A stretch of DNA of 64,000 nucleotides from Streptomyces coeruleorubidus (GTDB lineage Bacteria > Actinomycetota > Actinomycetes > Streptomycetales > Streptomycetaceae), in assembly GCF_028885415.1 (NCBI RefSeq), contig NZ_CP118527.1, positions 4,464,001 through 4,528,000 on the forward strand. Reading direction: 5' to 3'. The notes below the pieces were generated by a model that was given only the letters and a program-made list of their open reading frames with translations, was not told the DNA's origin and did not search any database. Below, one piece after another: positions 26,160-33,613 of this stretch (its first letter is position 1; each line of letters begins with the position of its first letter). The position numbers and the translations under genes were made by a program.

Positions 26160-26759
26160 ATGAAGACTAAACTCCGCTCCTTCTATGCCAAATTCACCCG
26201 CACGGGAAATGGGCAAGTCTCCGTCTCGCGGAAATCAGTGATAATTGTCTGCACTGTGTGGGCAGTTGTAGTCGTGTACGTCGCGCAAGTTCAGCTACCG
26301 AAAAATGTGATCACGCTGCCCGGCCAAAAGGCAGCCAGGCACACCGTGGCGAACATGGCCCCCCAAGGATGGGCCTTCTTTACCAAGTCACCGCGGGATC
26401 CCGAAATGGTCCCATACCAGAGAACCCCAGGTAAGTGGAAGCCTCTTTCCCTGACGCCGCACTCCTCTCCCCGCAACGCCTTCGGGCTCGATCGCGAATC
26501 GCGTGCCCAAGGAGTAGAGATTGCACTCCTGCTGTCGGCAGCGCAGAAAAAGGACTGGCGTGAGTGCACAAGCAGCAGACAGAGCTGTCTGAGCGACTTC
26601 GGGCCACCGGTACGTCGGATCGCGAACCGGTCTCCGGAACCGACTCTGTGCGGGACTGTCGGCCTCCTGCAGGAGAAACCCACACCCTGGGCCTGGCGCG
26701 ACCTCGTCCCCGAGTCACACAGCCCTGAGCAGGTCATGGTTCTGGAGGTGACGTGCTGA
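26160..26759 (+). CDS. sdpA: SdpA-like maturation protein
   Basis: A 199-residue protein with one N-terminal membrane span (about 28-46, IIVCTVWAVVVVYVAQVQL) and an extracytoplasmic part containing the SdpA pattern: PQGWAFFTKSPRDPEM, then YQR, then NAFGLDRESRAQGVEIALLL, and a C-terminal cysteine cluster (REC, SCL, TLCGTV). SdpA is needed with SdpB to mature the SDP toxin; its biochemistry is not established. It follows sdpC by 87 bp and overlaps sdpB (TGATG). The region is less GC-rich than neighbouring genes. Confidence 0.78.
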   Translation: MKTKLRSFYAKFTRTGNGQVSVSRKSVIIVCTVWAVVVVYVAQVQLPKNVITLPGQKAARHTVANMAPQGWAFFTKSPRDPEMVPYQRTPGKWKPLSLTPHSSPRNAFGLDRESRAQGVEIALLLSAAQKKDWRECTSSRQSCLSDFGPPVRRIANRSPEPTLCGTVGLLQEKPTPWAWRDLVPESHSPEQVMVLEVTC

Positions 26760-27709
26760 TGCGCCAACGCGCCTTCCCCCTTCCTTGGGCAGCCGGCTAC
26801 GGCCTAGCCCGTACCCTCCTCGCCCTGGGCACTCTGGGCACGTTGGCGTTCAGCGATGCAGCGACCCTCTTCCGGGAAGTCGCCACAGTCGGCCGCTACC
26901 CCTTGTGCCAGGGCGTCAACTCAGGCGGAGCCTTCTGCCTGGTGTCGTCGCAGCACTACGACACGATGCGATGGATCTGCTGCCTCGTCCTGGTGGTGAC
27001 GGCCAGTGGGTGGCGGCCCCGCCTGACCGCCATTCCACACGCATACGTCGCCTTCAGCGTCTTCACCGGAATTTCCATCTCCGACGGCGGCGACCAGATC
27101 ACCTGGATTCTGACCCTGCTCATCGCGATGGTGGCCATCGGTGACAAACGACGTTGGCACTGGCAGCCCAGCCAGCCACTTGAGGAGCCAGCCTCCCGCC
27201 AGCGCAACCTGTCGGCCCTGCTCGGCACCAGCGCCATCATCATGGCCCGAGTCCAGATGGCTCTGCTCTACTTCCAGTCGTGCGTGGCCAAGCTGCCACA
27301 CGCCGAATGGGCCGACGGAACGGCCCTGTACTACTGGATCAACAACTACGCCTTCGGCGCTCCTTACTGGCTGCGCCCCGCGCTCGACATCATCGTCGAC
27401 AGCCCAGTAGGTGTCGCCGTGATCACTTGGGGACCACTCGTCCTTGAGATCGCCCTGGCCGCCGCGCTGCTCATGCCCCAACGGGTGCGCTGGATGCTGC
27501 TGCCCGCGGGCATCCTCTTCCACCTCTCCATCGCAGTCGTCATGGGTTTGTGGAGCTTCGCCATCGCCATGTGGGCCGGCCTCCTTCTCCTCCTGTCGCC
27601 CCTCGGGCACGACCCCGACTTCAAGGCGCTCCTTCGCCGCACGCGCCGACACTCTGTCGCGGAACAGCCAGAAGTGGACGCACAGAGCAAAGAACGCGTC
27701 CCGGCCTGA
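26759..27709 (+). CDS. sdpB: SdpB-like multi-span membrane protein
   Basis: A 316-residue protein with about seven hydrophobic segments. Landmarks include GYGLARTLLALGTLGTLAFS, a CLVSS...YDTMRWICC loop, GGDQITWILTLLIAM, ALLYFQSCVAKLPHAEWADG (a W/Y-rich segment with nearby histidine), and the last spans LFHLSIAVVMGLWSFAIAMW. This is the HTTM-like membrane fold of SdpB, required with SdpA for SDP toxin maturation. The start at ATG 26759 overlaps the sdpA stop; GTG 26753 is the alternative. Intact. Confidence 0.8.
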   Translation: MRQRAFPLPWAAGYGLARTLLALGTLGTLAFSDAATLFREVATVGRYPLCQGVNSGGAFCLVSSQHYDTMRWICCLVLVVTASGWRPRLTAIPHAYVAFSVFTGISISDGGDQITWILTLLIAMVAIGDKRRWHWQPSQPLEEPASRQRNLSALLGTSAIIMARVQMALLYFQSCVAKLPHAEWADGTALYYWINNYAFGAPYWLRPALDIIVDSPVGVAVITWGPLVLEIALAAALLMPQRVRWMLLPAGILFHLSIAVVMGLWSFAIAMWAGLLLLLSPLGHDPDFKALLRRTRRHSVAEQPEVDAQSKERVPA

Positions 27710-27760
27710 GGACCCCCGAGCGGCCATTCCTCATCAACCGCTAAGCCAAGGTGATCGCAT

Positions 27761-28222
27761 ATGACTCTCAGGCCGGACAGTCGTGCCCTGTGTGCAGGCG
27801 CCGCCGTGCTTGCTGCCTTGTCGCTTTCAGGGCCCTCAGCAGCAGCCGGCACCCCTAGCGCGGCGCGTCCTGCCGTGCAGTGGTCCGCGGCCCACGGATC
27901 CTCCACCGCATTCGGGATGCGATGGATCGAGGAGAGCACCAGCGCAACCGGTGCAGCGCTCCTCATCAGAGGAGAGCTGCAAAACGCCGGGACGGAGTGC
28001 CACTCGGTATGGGTGCGATGGACGCATGACTTCGTCCCGCTCCCCTACACCAACTATGTGACGCAATGCGGTCGCGGTTCAGCGCCCGTCGATCTCCGCC
28101 TGGACCCATACCGGCCGACAACCACCGGCTACCTGAAGGTATGCCGCGGATCCGAGGGCACCGAGGACTGCGGGGAAGCGGTGCCCCTCACCTCCTGGCC
28201 CATCAACGGCTTGACCGGCTGA
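27761..28222 (+). CDS. Secreted four-cysteine protein A, SDP-like locus
   Basis: A 153-residue protein with a signal peptide (CAGAAVLAALSLSGPSAAA). The mature part has four cysteines in the order ECHS, TQCG, VCRGS, EDCGE, following the sequence GELQNAGTECHS. The next gene encodes a protein with the same four-cysteine order and the same 22-residue gap between the first two, so these are paralogues. No known family is recognised. ATG 27761 lies 51 bp after sdpB on the same strand (AAGGTGATC upstream), so co-transcription with the toxin genes is likely. Possible roles: partner, chaperone or extracellular immunity factor of the toxin. All are guesses. Confidence 0.7.
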   Translation: MTLRPDSRALCAGAAVLAALSLSGPSAAAGTPSAARPAVQWSAAHGSSTAFGMRWIEESTSATGAALLIRGELQNAGTECHSVWVRWTHDFVPLPYTNYVTQCGRGSAPVDLRLDPYRPTTTGYLKVCRGSEGTEDCGEAVPLTSWPINGLTG

Positions 28223-28288
28223 CGCCTCTGGCGCGACAACTCGAGCGACAAGCACCCGCTGTCCTAAAAAACCAAGGAGAACCGAACG

Positions 28289-28933
28289 ATGCGCAAGCGA
28301 ACCTGGATCGCCGCGGCGGCTACCGTCAGCGCTCTGATCACCATATCCGCCTCAGCGACGGCGACGGCCGCAGAGGATGACGCCTTCGCGCAGCCAGCCA
28401 CGGCAGCCGGCGCAGCCCCCCAAGGCGAGCGAGACGCCCAGAGAACCATGTCCGAGTGGTCCGTAACCCACGCAACCGCAAGCGCCTCCGGACTGATCAG
28501 GTCCGCTGAAGGCAAGAGGGCAATAGCCGGAGAACTTCGCAACGCGGGCCCAGGCTGCCACTCGCTGGTGATCCAGCCCATGATCGGCGTCTTCCCCGGG
28601 CCCATCACCAAGGTAGCGACCAGTTGCGGCTCCGAAACAGTGCCCGTCTACCGCGAATACGCCGGCACCCCTCTCGTCAAAATCTGCCGCGACAGCGCCG
28701 CACCCTTCACTGACTGCGGCCCCGCCCAGCAGCTTCCCGCAGGATCGAACCCCCCGCCGCACGGTTACGTCTACGAGGCCGCATGGCTGGCCACCCAGAA
28801 CATGAGCTACTGCAAATCTGAGGGAGAAAAGGGCATTTCGGAAGGCCGCTGGACCGCCTACGTGTGCCGCGAGGAATACCGGGGGGGCGTCGACCTGCCT
28901 CTCCTCCATCAGGTGCTGTATGTGAAGAAATGA
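28289..28933 (+). CDS. Secreted cysteine-rich protein B, SDP-like locus
   Basis: A 214-residue paralogue of the preceding protein. It has a signal peptide (KRTWIAAAATVSALITISA) and the shared core GELRNAGPGCHS, TSCGS, ICRDS, TDCGPA. It adds a C-terminal domain of about 70 residues with two more cysteines (MSYCKSEGEK, YVCREEYRGG). ATG 28289 follows AAGGAGAACC. The last gene of the SDP-like run; the sequence after it is rearranged. Unknown function. Confidence 0.7.
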   Translation: MRKRTWIAAAATVSALITISASATATAAEDDAFAQPATAAGAAPQGERDAQRTMSEWSVTHATASASGLIRSAEGKRAIAGELRNAGPGCHSLVIQPMIGVFPGPITKVATSCGSETVPVYREYAGTPLVKICRDSAAPFTDCGPAQQLPAGSNPPPHGYVYEAAWLATQNMSYCKSEGEKGISEGRWTAYVCREEYRGGVDLPLLHQVLYVKK

Positions 28934-29051
28934 CCCTAAGAAGCTGTCGTCGTTCCGAATCTGAGGGCGATGTTTTCGCTGGTCAGGCATAGGGTCGGTG
29001 ATTCAATGGGAGTGGTGGCGTGTCGTGTCGTCGCTCCCCGGGAGGTCGCGG

Positions 29052-29330
29052 ATGCCGTCGGGGGTCGGCCTGCTGGAAGAGCACGAGCTCGCTACTCGTC
29101 GTCGTGTCGAGGGGTTGCGTGAGGAAGCCGATCGCATCCAGGCCGAGCTGGCCGCGGCCGAGGAGGAATGGCAGGAGTGGGCGATCGCCCGCAGGCGAGT
29201 GGGCACGGTCCTGGCTCCGGACGGCGGCAGCATCGCTGTCGAGGAGGTCGTCTCCGCCCCGGTCGCGGGCTCGACGTCCCGGCAGGCGGCGAGGGCGAGG
29301 TCGCAGGTTCCGGTGTGGCGGCGATGTCCG
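29052..29330 (+). pseudogene. Truncated coiled-coil protein gene
   Basis: From ATG 29052 the frame reads a helical N-terminus (LLEEHELATRRRVEGLREEA, DRIQAELAAAEEEW, WAIARRRVG). It resembles a Streptomyces protein group of about 140-160 residues that starts with such a coiled coil. Similarity stops near 29230 and the frame ends at 29351 in unrelated sequence, exactly where the truncated HemB-like gene on the other strand ends. A rearrangement joined the two fragments. Confidence 0.4.
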
Positions 29331-29741
29331 GGCGTCTCTGCCTGTCGGTGACGTAGCAAAGCCGGTGTCGGTGTACGAACAGAGGCAGGTCTCCGTCATG
29401 ACGGCGATCTCGGGTTCCGCGTCCTTCGCCGTCCGCACCGCGCGGGTCATGAGGGCATCCGGTACGACGGAGAACTCCCCGGCGGCGTCACGCTGGGTGG
29501 ACTCCGCGAAGATCTTCACGGAGCGAATGCCGAGCTGCTTGGCCTGGCGCACCCGTGCGGGAAGCTGCGCGACCGTGAGGGTCGGCATGGGTCGGTCCGA
29601 CTCCTCCTCGGTGACCAGTAAGACCATCGACAGGTCTGCCGGGTCGAGCGGCGGGCCTTCGAGGAAGCGGCGAACGGCCGGACGGCTGCGGAGCGGGCTT
29701 GTGGCTCCATGGGTTCGGGCGGGTGTCGCGGTGACGCTCAT
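29322..29741 (-). pseudogene. HemB-like (porphobilinogen synthase family) gene, 3' end lost
   Basis: From ATG 29741 (AGTGAGGGACTG upstream) about 140 residues resemble the N-terminal 40% of porphobilinogen synthase: RSRPAVRRFLEGPPLDPADL, LTVAQLPARVRQAKQLGIRS, VKIFA, DALMTRAVRTAKDAEPEIAV, and METCLCSYTDTG in place of the zinc-binding DLCLxxYTxHG segment. The histidine that follows in true HemB is a threonine here. Beyond GRDAR the sequence is unrelated, so the catalytic lysines are absent. HemB-like paralogues outside heme loci exist, but this fragment cannot be functional. The frame continues open to 28983 without similarity. Confidence 0.55.
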
Positions 29742-30032
29742 CAGTCCCTCACTTCTCGTCGGGTGGCGCAATGGGCCCGCCGGCAGGCACGGGGGAGATA
29801 TTCGGACCGGTGCCTGCCGACGGGGCCTTGATGGGTGCGCGGCTCTACGTCTGCCCCGGGCGCTTGAGTCCGCGAGCTTGGCTGCGGCGTCCTCTACGGC
29901 GTCGGTCGTCCTGACAGGCGGCTGGAAGAACCCTTCGTCCTTGGCGACGCCGATCCCGGCGGCTACCGCGCCGATGAGGTCGAACAGCTCGTCGTCGTCC
30001 AGTTCCTGTGGTTCCTGTTCCTCGGTCGCCAA
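29742..30032 (-). other. Acidic small ORF upstream of the HemB-like fragment
   Basis: TTG 30032, with GAGAGG just upstream, opens ATEEQEPQELDDDELFDLIG then AVAAGIGVAKDEGFFQPP. The frame continues into the HemB-like frame without a stop, while the stretch after about residue 60 looks non-coding. The opening ELDDDELFDLIGAVAAG resembles the acidic leader and small-residue cleavage region of ribosomal peptides, but there is no modification enzyme nearby. Possibly a small gene that lost its stop by a frameshift. Confidence 0.35.
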
Positions 30033-30089
30033 GGCACCTCTCTTCTTCTCGTGGTCGGGGGCGGGCCCGCCCATGGCGCGGCTGCCCAG

Positions 30090-30377
30090 CTACACGACAT
30101 GGGCGGGCGGTCTTTCGAGTGGCGCGCTGGTGGGCCACTGGGTGATGGGGCGAGATGGTGCGGGTGACCGGGGGCGCTGCCGACGTACAGCTCGCTCACT
30201 CATCGTGTAGTGGAGCTGCTCGAGCCTGAACACGCACCACTGGCAGGCTTGGAGGGCGAAGGTCTCGCCTGCCACGGTGATATCGCCGATCTCCGTCACG
30301 GGAAGTCCGATCCGCTCGCACCTGAAGCAGCTCCCGCCTCGCCATTCGCTCCACAGCTCGGCGGGCTTCAGTCCCAT
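30090..30377 (-). CDS. Small protein with two CxxC-type pairs
   Basis: A 95-residue frame from ATG 30377, which overlaps the end of the ATPase gene by 10 bp (GGGGAGGAGG precedes). It has CFRCERIG near residue 17-24 and ACQWCVFRLEQ near 45-55, a pattern fit for a zinc ribbon, then a basic proline-rich tail. It is co-transcribed with the RsbW-like gene. No family is recognised. Confidence 0.55.
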   Translation of the reverse strand: MGLKPAELWSEWRGGSCFRCERIGLPVTEIGDITVAGETFALQACQWCVFRLEQLHYTMSERAVRRQRPRSPAPSRPITQWPTSAPLERPPAHVV

Positions 30378-31093
30378 TCAGGCTCCTCCTCCCCGAGGTG
30401 AGGCTGAGGGCTTCCGTCGACCACCGGCACGAAGCGCACCGGACGGGCATGCCAGACGAACTTGTATGGGCCGGCCGAGAGGGGGAGCGTGAACTCCTCG
30501 CCGTTCTTCAGGGCTTCGGCGGGCTCGCGCCATCCGTCGGACAGCCAGTCCCAGACGTGGCCAACCACCGACGCGTCGATGGCCGAGGCAATGACGCGCA
30601 TCTGGATGCGAGCCCAGCGGATCGCGCGGTCCGGCGTGGACATGGCCGCGAGCGCGAGTTGCCTGCCGTCCTCCTGGCGCCACTCGCACCAGAACCCCGA
30701 CTTGGGCACCACCGGTTCCGGTACGGCGATGGTGCACCACGTGAGAGTGCCGTCCTCGCTGGTCCCCCAGTCCTCGGCGAGGGCTTCGACGATCAGCATG
30801 CCGCGACCGCTCTCCTCGTCGGCGGCCGGTCTCTTCACCTGAGGCCGGCCCGGAGTTCCGTCAGCCACCTCGATGCGGACCTCGCCCCGCCAGTACGAGA
30901 CGGAGAAGCTGACGTCCTCCGTCTCGCCGTACCGGACGGCGTTGGTGACCAGCTCGCTGATGAGCAGGTTGGCTGTGTCGATACAGGAGCCGATCCCCCA
31001 CAGCCGGAGGTGAGCGGCACCGATCCGGCGCAGTTGCCCTACTCGCTGCGGTGCACGGGTGCAGGAGACGACGAAGCGAACTGGCTGGTCCAT
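30368..31093 (-). CDS. RsbW/SpoIIAB-type ATP-binding protein (whiJ-like cluster)
   Basis: A 241-residue protein. The first ~135 residues are an HATPase_c fold of the anti-sigma/serine-kinase type: NLLISELVTNAVRYGETEDV (N-box), RIEVADGTPGRP (G1) and ESGRGMLIVEALAEDWG (G2). The C-terminal ~100 residues are an added domain seen in Streptomyces regulatory clusters. Genes of this kind stand next to whiJ-type XRE regulators and DUF397 genes. ATG 31093 has GGGGAGAG upstream; the frame is open to 31375, but the extra part looks non-coding. It is divergent from the cluster at 31457-33414. Confidence 0.82.
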   Translation of the reverse strand: MDQPVRFVVSCTRAPQRVGQLRRIGAAHLRLWGIGSCIDTANLLISELVTNAVRYGETEDVSFSVSYWRGEVRIEVADGTPGRPQVKRPAADEESGRGMLIVEALAEDWGTSEDGTLTWCTIAVPEPVVPKSGFWCEWRQEDGRQLALAAMSTPDRAIRWARIQMRVIASAIDASVVGHVWDWLSDGWREPAEALKNGEEFTLPLSAGPYKFVWHARPVRFVPVVDGSPQPHLGEEEPEWD

Positions 31094-31456
31094 GTCTCTC
31101 CCCGGACCGTGTACCTGCGGAACCCTTCCCTGCGGCGGAACAGCACTGGCTATGCCGCCGGAAGCGCTCCGTAATCTCCCGCGCGTCGCCTCGGGAGCGG
31201 TTGCACTCTGCAAGGCAAGAGCCATCACTGTCCTCCGCACATCACGGGAAGGAAAGTTGCTCTCGGCGCCGCACCGAGGCGCATTCCGCCGGCTTCCCTT
31301 GGTTGCTCGGGTTTTGCATTGACCGTAGGACGGCTGTCTCTCAACCCCCAAGAAGATTGCGCGAGTTTGCAGCAAGTCGATTGACGGGGCAGAGCACCTC
31401 GAAGACCATTATCGTGTCGCGCAAACCGGCGCAAGGCAGCGGACGGGAGAGCAGCC
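31094..31456. promoter_or_regulatory. Divergent promoter region of the whiJ-like cluster
   Basis: A 363-bp gap between the divergent ATPase and 31457 genes. It includes more A+T-rich stretches at 31300-31330 and 31370-31425 (TTGACGGGG and later CATTATCG), plausible promoter elements but with non-ideal spacing. No gene is supported inside. Confidence 0.35.
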
Positions 31457-31864
31457 GTGAAGCTACGGTTCCTTGGCAAGAACTCCACCCCCGGAGACAG
31501 CCCCACCCTGTACGCCAGTGACCAGGACAGCTACGTCATTCAAGGCTGGAAGGTGTTCGCGAACAACTTGCTCATGCAACTCGACGTGCCCGAAGGTCAG
31601 ACGGTGATCGAGGTTCCGCCGGAGCTGTTCGAGCACCTGACGAAGGACGGACACGCGACCGGCGAGATCAAGAGCTTCACCGTCCCGATCATGCTCGTCA
31701 CGGAACAGGACACGTGCATCCTGCAAGGCCCGGAGATGACCGATCCCGAGGCGTTGAGTCAGATGCGGATGCCCGACTATGAGACCTGCATCGAGGTCCC
31801 CAAGTCCTCGATCACGGCCCTACTGGAGGAGAACAGTGGACCTGATCACCTCGGCCCAGCGTGA
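31457..31864 (+). CDS. Small conserved-type protein of the whiJ-like cluster
   Basis: A 135-residue soluble protein from GTG 31457 (GGAGAGCAGCC upstream). It contains two similar halves: YASDQDSYVIQGWKV with VIEVPPELFEHL, and LVTEQDTCILQGPEM with CIEVPKSSITALL, suggesting an internal duplication of a roughly 55-residue unit. Its end overlaps the DUF6879 gene start by about 29 bp. Small genes of this sort precede DUF6879 and XRE genes in Streptomyces. No function is known. Confidence 0.7.
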   Translation: MKLRFLGKNSTPGDSPTLYASDQDSYVIQGWKVFANNLLMQLDVPEGQTVIEVPPELFEHLTKDGHATGEIKSFTVPIMLVTEQDTCILQGPEMTDPEALSQMRMPDYETCIEVPKSSITALLEENSGPDHLGPA

Positions 31865-32360
31865 CGAGCTGTTCAACAGCTTCGAACGCGATGCCTTCCA
31901 CCTGGAGCTGAGGGACGACTACGGGTCTCCCATCGAGGACACGCCCTACGCGCGGTGGCAGCGGGGCGAGCCTGACGACTACGCGTGGCTCGACTCCTGG
32001 ATGGGGCTGATGAAGCGCGTCACGGGTGAAGGGAAGACCGTCCGGCGCGTCCGGGTCGTCACCGAGCCGCACTCCCAATACGTCGGCTGGGAGCACTCGT
32101 TGACCCACCTCAACCTGGAGGCCGGCGAGGACATCCGATGGCTTCCGCGGCACCGGCTGCCGGAAGGCATCGACTTCCCCGTCGGCGGCAACGACTGGTG
32201 GCTGTACGACGACCGTCTCCTCGCCGTCGGCCACTTCGCCCCCGAGGGCCGAGTGCTGGGGTCGGAAATCGTCGAGGACCCGGACACCGTGGCCGAGTGC
32301 ATCCGCGTGCGTGACCTGCTCTGGACCGCCGCCATCCCACACGCCGAGTACAAGCCCTGA
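31836..32360 (+). CDS. DUF6879-family protein
   Basis: A 174-residue soluble protein with the usual features of the family: an N-terminal LFNSFERDAFHLELRDDYG, then RVRVVTEPHSQYVGWEHSLT, and a W/F/D-rich end (DFPVGGNDWWLYDDRLLAVG). DUF6879 proteins accompany XRE/DUF5753 regulators in Streptomyces and are thought to be part of the same regulatory unit. GTG 31836 follows GGAGGAG and overlaps the previous gene. It is 7 bp from the XRE gene. Confidence 0.82.
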   Translation: MDLITSAQRDELFNSFERDAFHLELRDDYGSPIEDTPYARWQRGEPDDYAWLDSWMGLMKRVTGEGKTVRRVRVVTEPHSQYVGWEHSLTHLNLEAGEDIRWLPRHRLPEGIDFPVGGNDWWLYDDRLLAVGHFAPEGRVLGSEIVEDPDTVAECIRVRDLLWTAAIPHAEYKP

Positions 32361-32367
32361 CCCATCA

Positions 32368-33222
32368 GTGAATAACCAAGCTCAAGAAGCACGAGAGGCA
32401 CTGGGTGCCCGGCTGCGCGGATTCCGGAAAGACGCCGGATTCGCAAGCGGCCGGGCATTCGCCGTGGCCACGGGCTGGGCCGAGTCCAAGGTCTCCCGGC
32501 TGGAGAACGGCAAGCAGAACCCCAGCGAAGACGACATCCGGGTCTGGTGCAATAAGACCAACAGGAAAGAGCTCGCTGATGACTTGATAGCCACGGTGCG
32601 CCACATCGACGAGCTGTGGCTCGAGTGGCGCCGACAGCTGCAGACAGGGGCGGAACGACGGCAGCGCAAGGCCCTGCCGGTCTACGCCAAGACCAAGGTC
32701 TTCCGCATCTGGCACCCGACGCTGGTGTGGGGAACGCTCCAGACGGCGGACTACGCGGCCGAGACCTTCAGGCAGGTCGTCGACTACTACGAGATCCCCG
32801 ACGACGCGGAAGCCGCCACCGCCAAGCGGCTCGAACGGCAGCAGTACCTGTACCAGGGCAACCGGATCTTCAACGTGGTGCTCGGCGAGCAGGCGCTCTA
32901 CACCAACTTCAGTGGCCCCGAGGTGATGAAGGGGCAACTCGACCGCCTGCTGGCGGTGATGCGCCTTACTCGGCTGAGCCTGGGCATCATCCCCCGATCC
33001 GCACCCCTGGGCATCTGGCCCGGCAACTCGTTCTCGATGTTCGACGACAAGCTCGTCCTCGTCGAAACCTACTCGGCGGAGTTCTCCGTCACCCAGCCCC
33101 GCGAAATCGAGCTGTACACCAAGGCGTTCGCCCTCTTGCAGCAGTCAGCGGTTTATGGGACCGAAGTCCGAGACCTCATCCTCGCAGCGATCCACCACTT
33201 CGATCAGATGCCGAGCGACTAG
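32368..33222 (+). CDS. XRE-family regulator with DUF5753 domain (WhiJ-like)
   Basis: A 284-residue protein. The helix-turn-helix (about 10-65: LGARLRGFRKDAGFASGRAF, GWAESKVSRLENGKQNPSED) is followed by a DUF5753 domain (about 105-280: FRIWHPTLVWGTLQTADYAA, LGEQALYTNFSGPEVMKGQL, RSAPLGIWPGNSFSMFD). WhiJ-type regulators act on development and antibiotic production and are paired with DUF397 proteins such as the one 9 bp downstream. The GTG start at 32368 lies close to the DUF6879 stop. Confidence 0.88.
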   Translation: MNNQAQEAREALGARLRGFRKDAGFASGRAFAVATGWAESKVSRLENGKQNPSEDDIRVWCNKTNRKELADDLIATVRHIDELWLEWRRQLQTGAERRQRKALPVYAKTKVFRIWHPTLVWGTLQTADYAAETFRQVVDYYEIPDDAEAATAKRLERQQYLYQGNRIFNVVLGEQALYTNFSGPEVMKGQLDRLLAVMRLTRLSLGIIPRSAPLGIWPGNSFSMFDDKLVLVETYSAEFSVTQPREIELYTKAFALLQQSAVYGTEVRDLILAAIHHFDQMPSD

Positions 33223-33231
33223 GAGAGCACC

Positions 33232-33414
33232 ATGCAGACCGAGGCCCCGAACTGGCGTGCCAGCACCTACACCGGGACGGAGAACTGCGTTGAAGTGGCC
33301 GACAACCACCCGGCGCACGTGATGGTTCGCGACACGAAGGCCCGCAGCCGGGGAGTCCTGGCCGTCCAGCGAACTGCCTGGACAGCATTCGTGGAGCACG
33401 CCAAGCAGGGGTAG
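33232..33414 (+). CDS. DUF397 (BldB-like) small protein
   Basis: A 60-residue DUF397 protein: NWRASTYTGTENCVEVAD, VMVRDTKARSRGVLAVQ, and a final WTAFVEHAKQG. This is the family of BldB and of the partners of WhiJ-like regulators. ATG 33232 follows AGGAGAGCACC. The last gene of the cluster, which ends in a terminator hairpin at 33535. Confidence 0.88.
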   Translation: MQTEAPNWRASTYTGTENCVEVADNHPAHVMVRDTKARSRGVLAVQRTAWTAFVEHAKQG

Positions 33415-33534
33415 CCCTGGAGGTGTTCGGTCGGTCCTCTGGGGCGAGCAACCGCGCAAGCCTTCCACCCGCCCAGCGCGCCTGCTGCCGTTCCGCTCGA
33501 AGCCGAGGCTGCGTACCGGGGACGACCCGTAGGA

Positions 33535-33573
33535 ACGGATGGCCTCGCAGCCGCGAACCGCGAGGCCATCCGT
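33535..33573. terminator. Bidirectional hairpin between DUF397 and relaxase genes
   Basis: Perfect 14-bp stem ACGGATGGCCTCGC / GCGAGGCCATCCGT with an 11-base loop, followed by CTGGTTT. It sits between convergent genes. Confidence 0.8.
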
Positions 33574-33613
33574 CTGGTTTGGCCATGCCGGATGGGCACC
33601 CTGCGCTGGGTGC

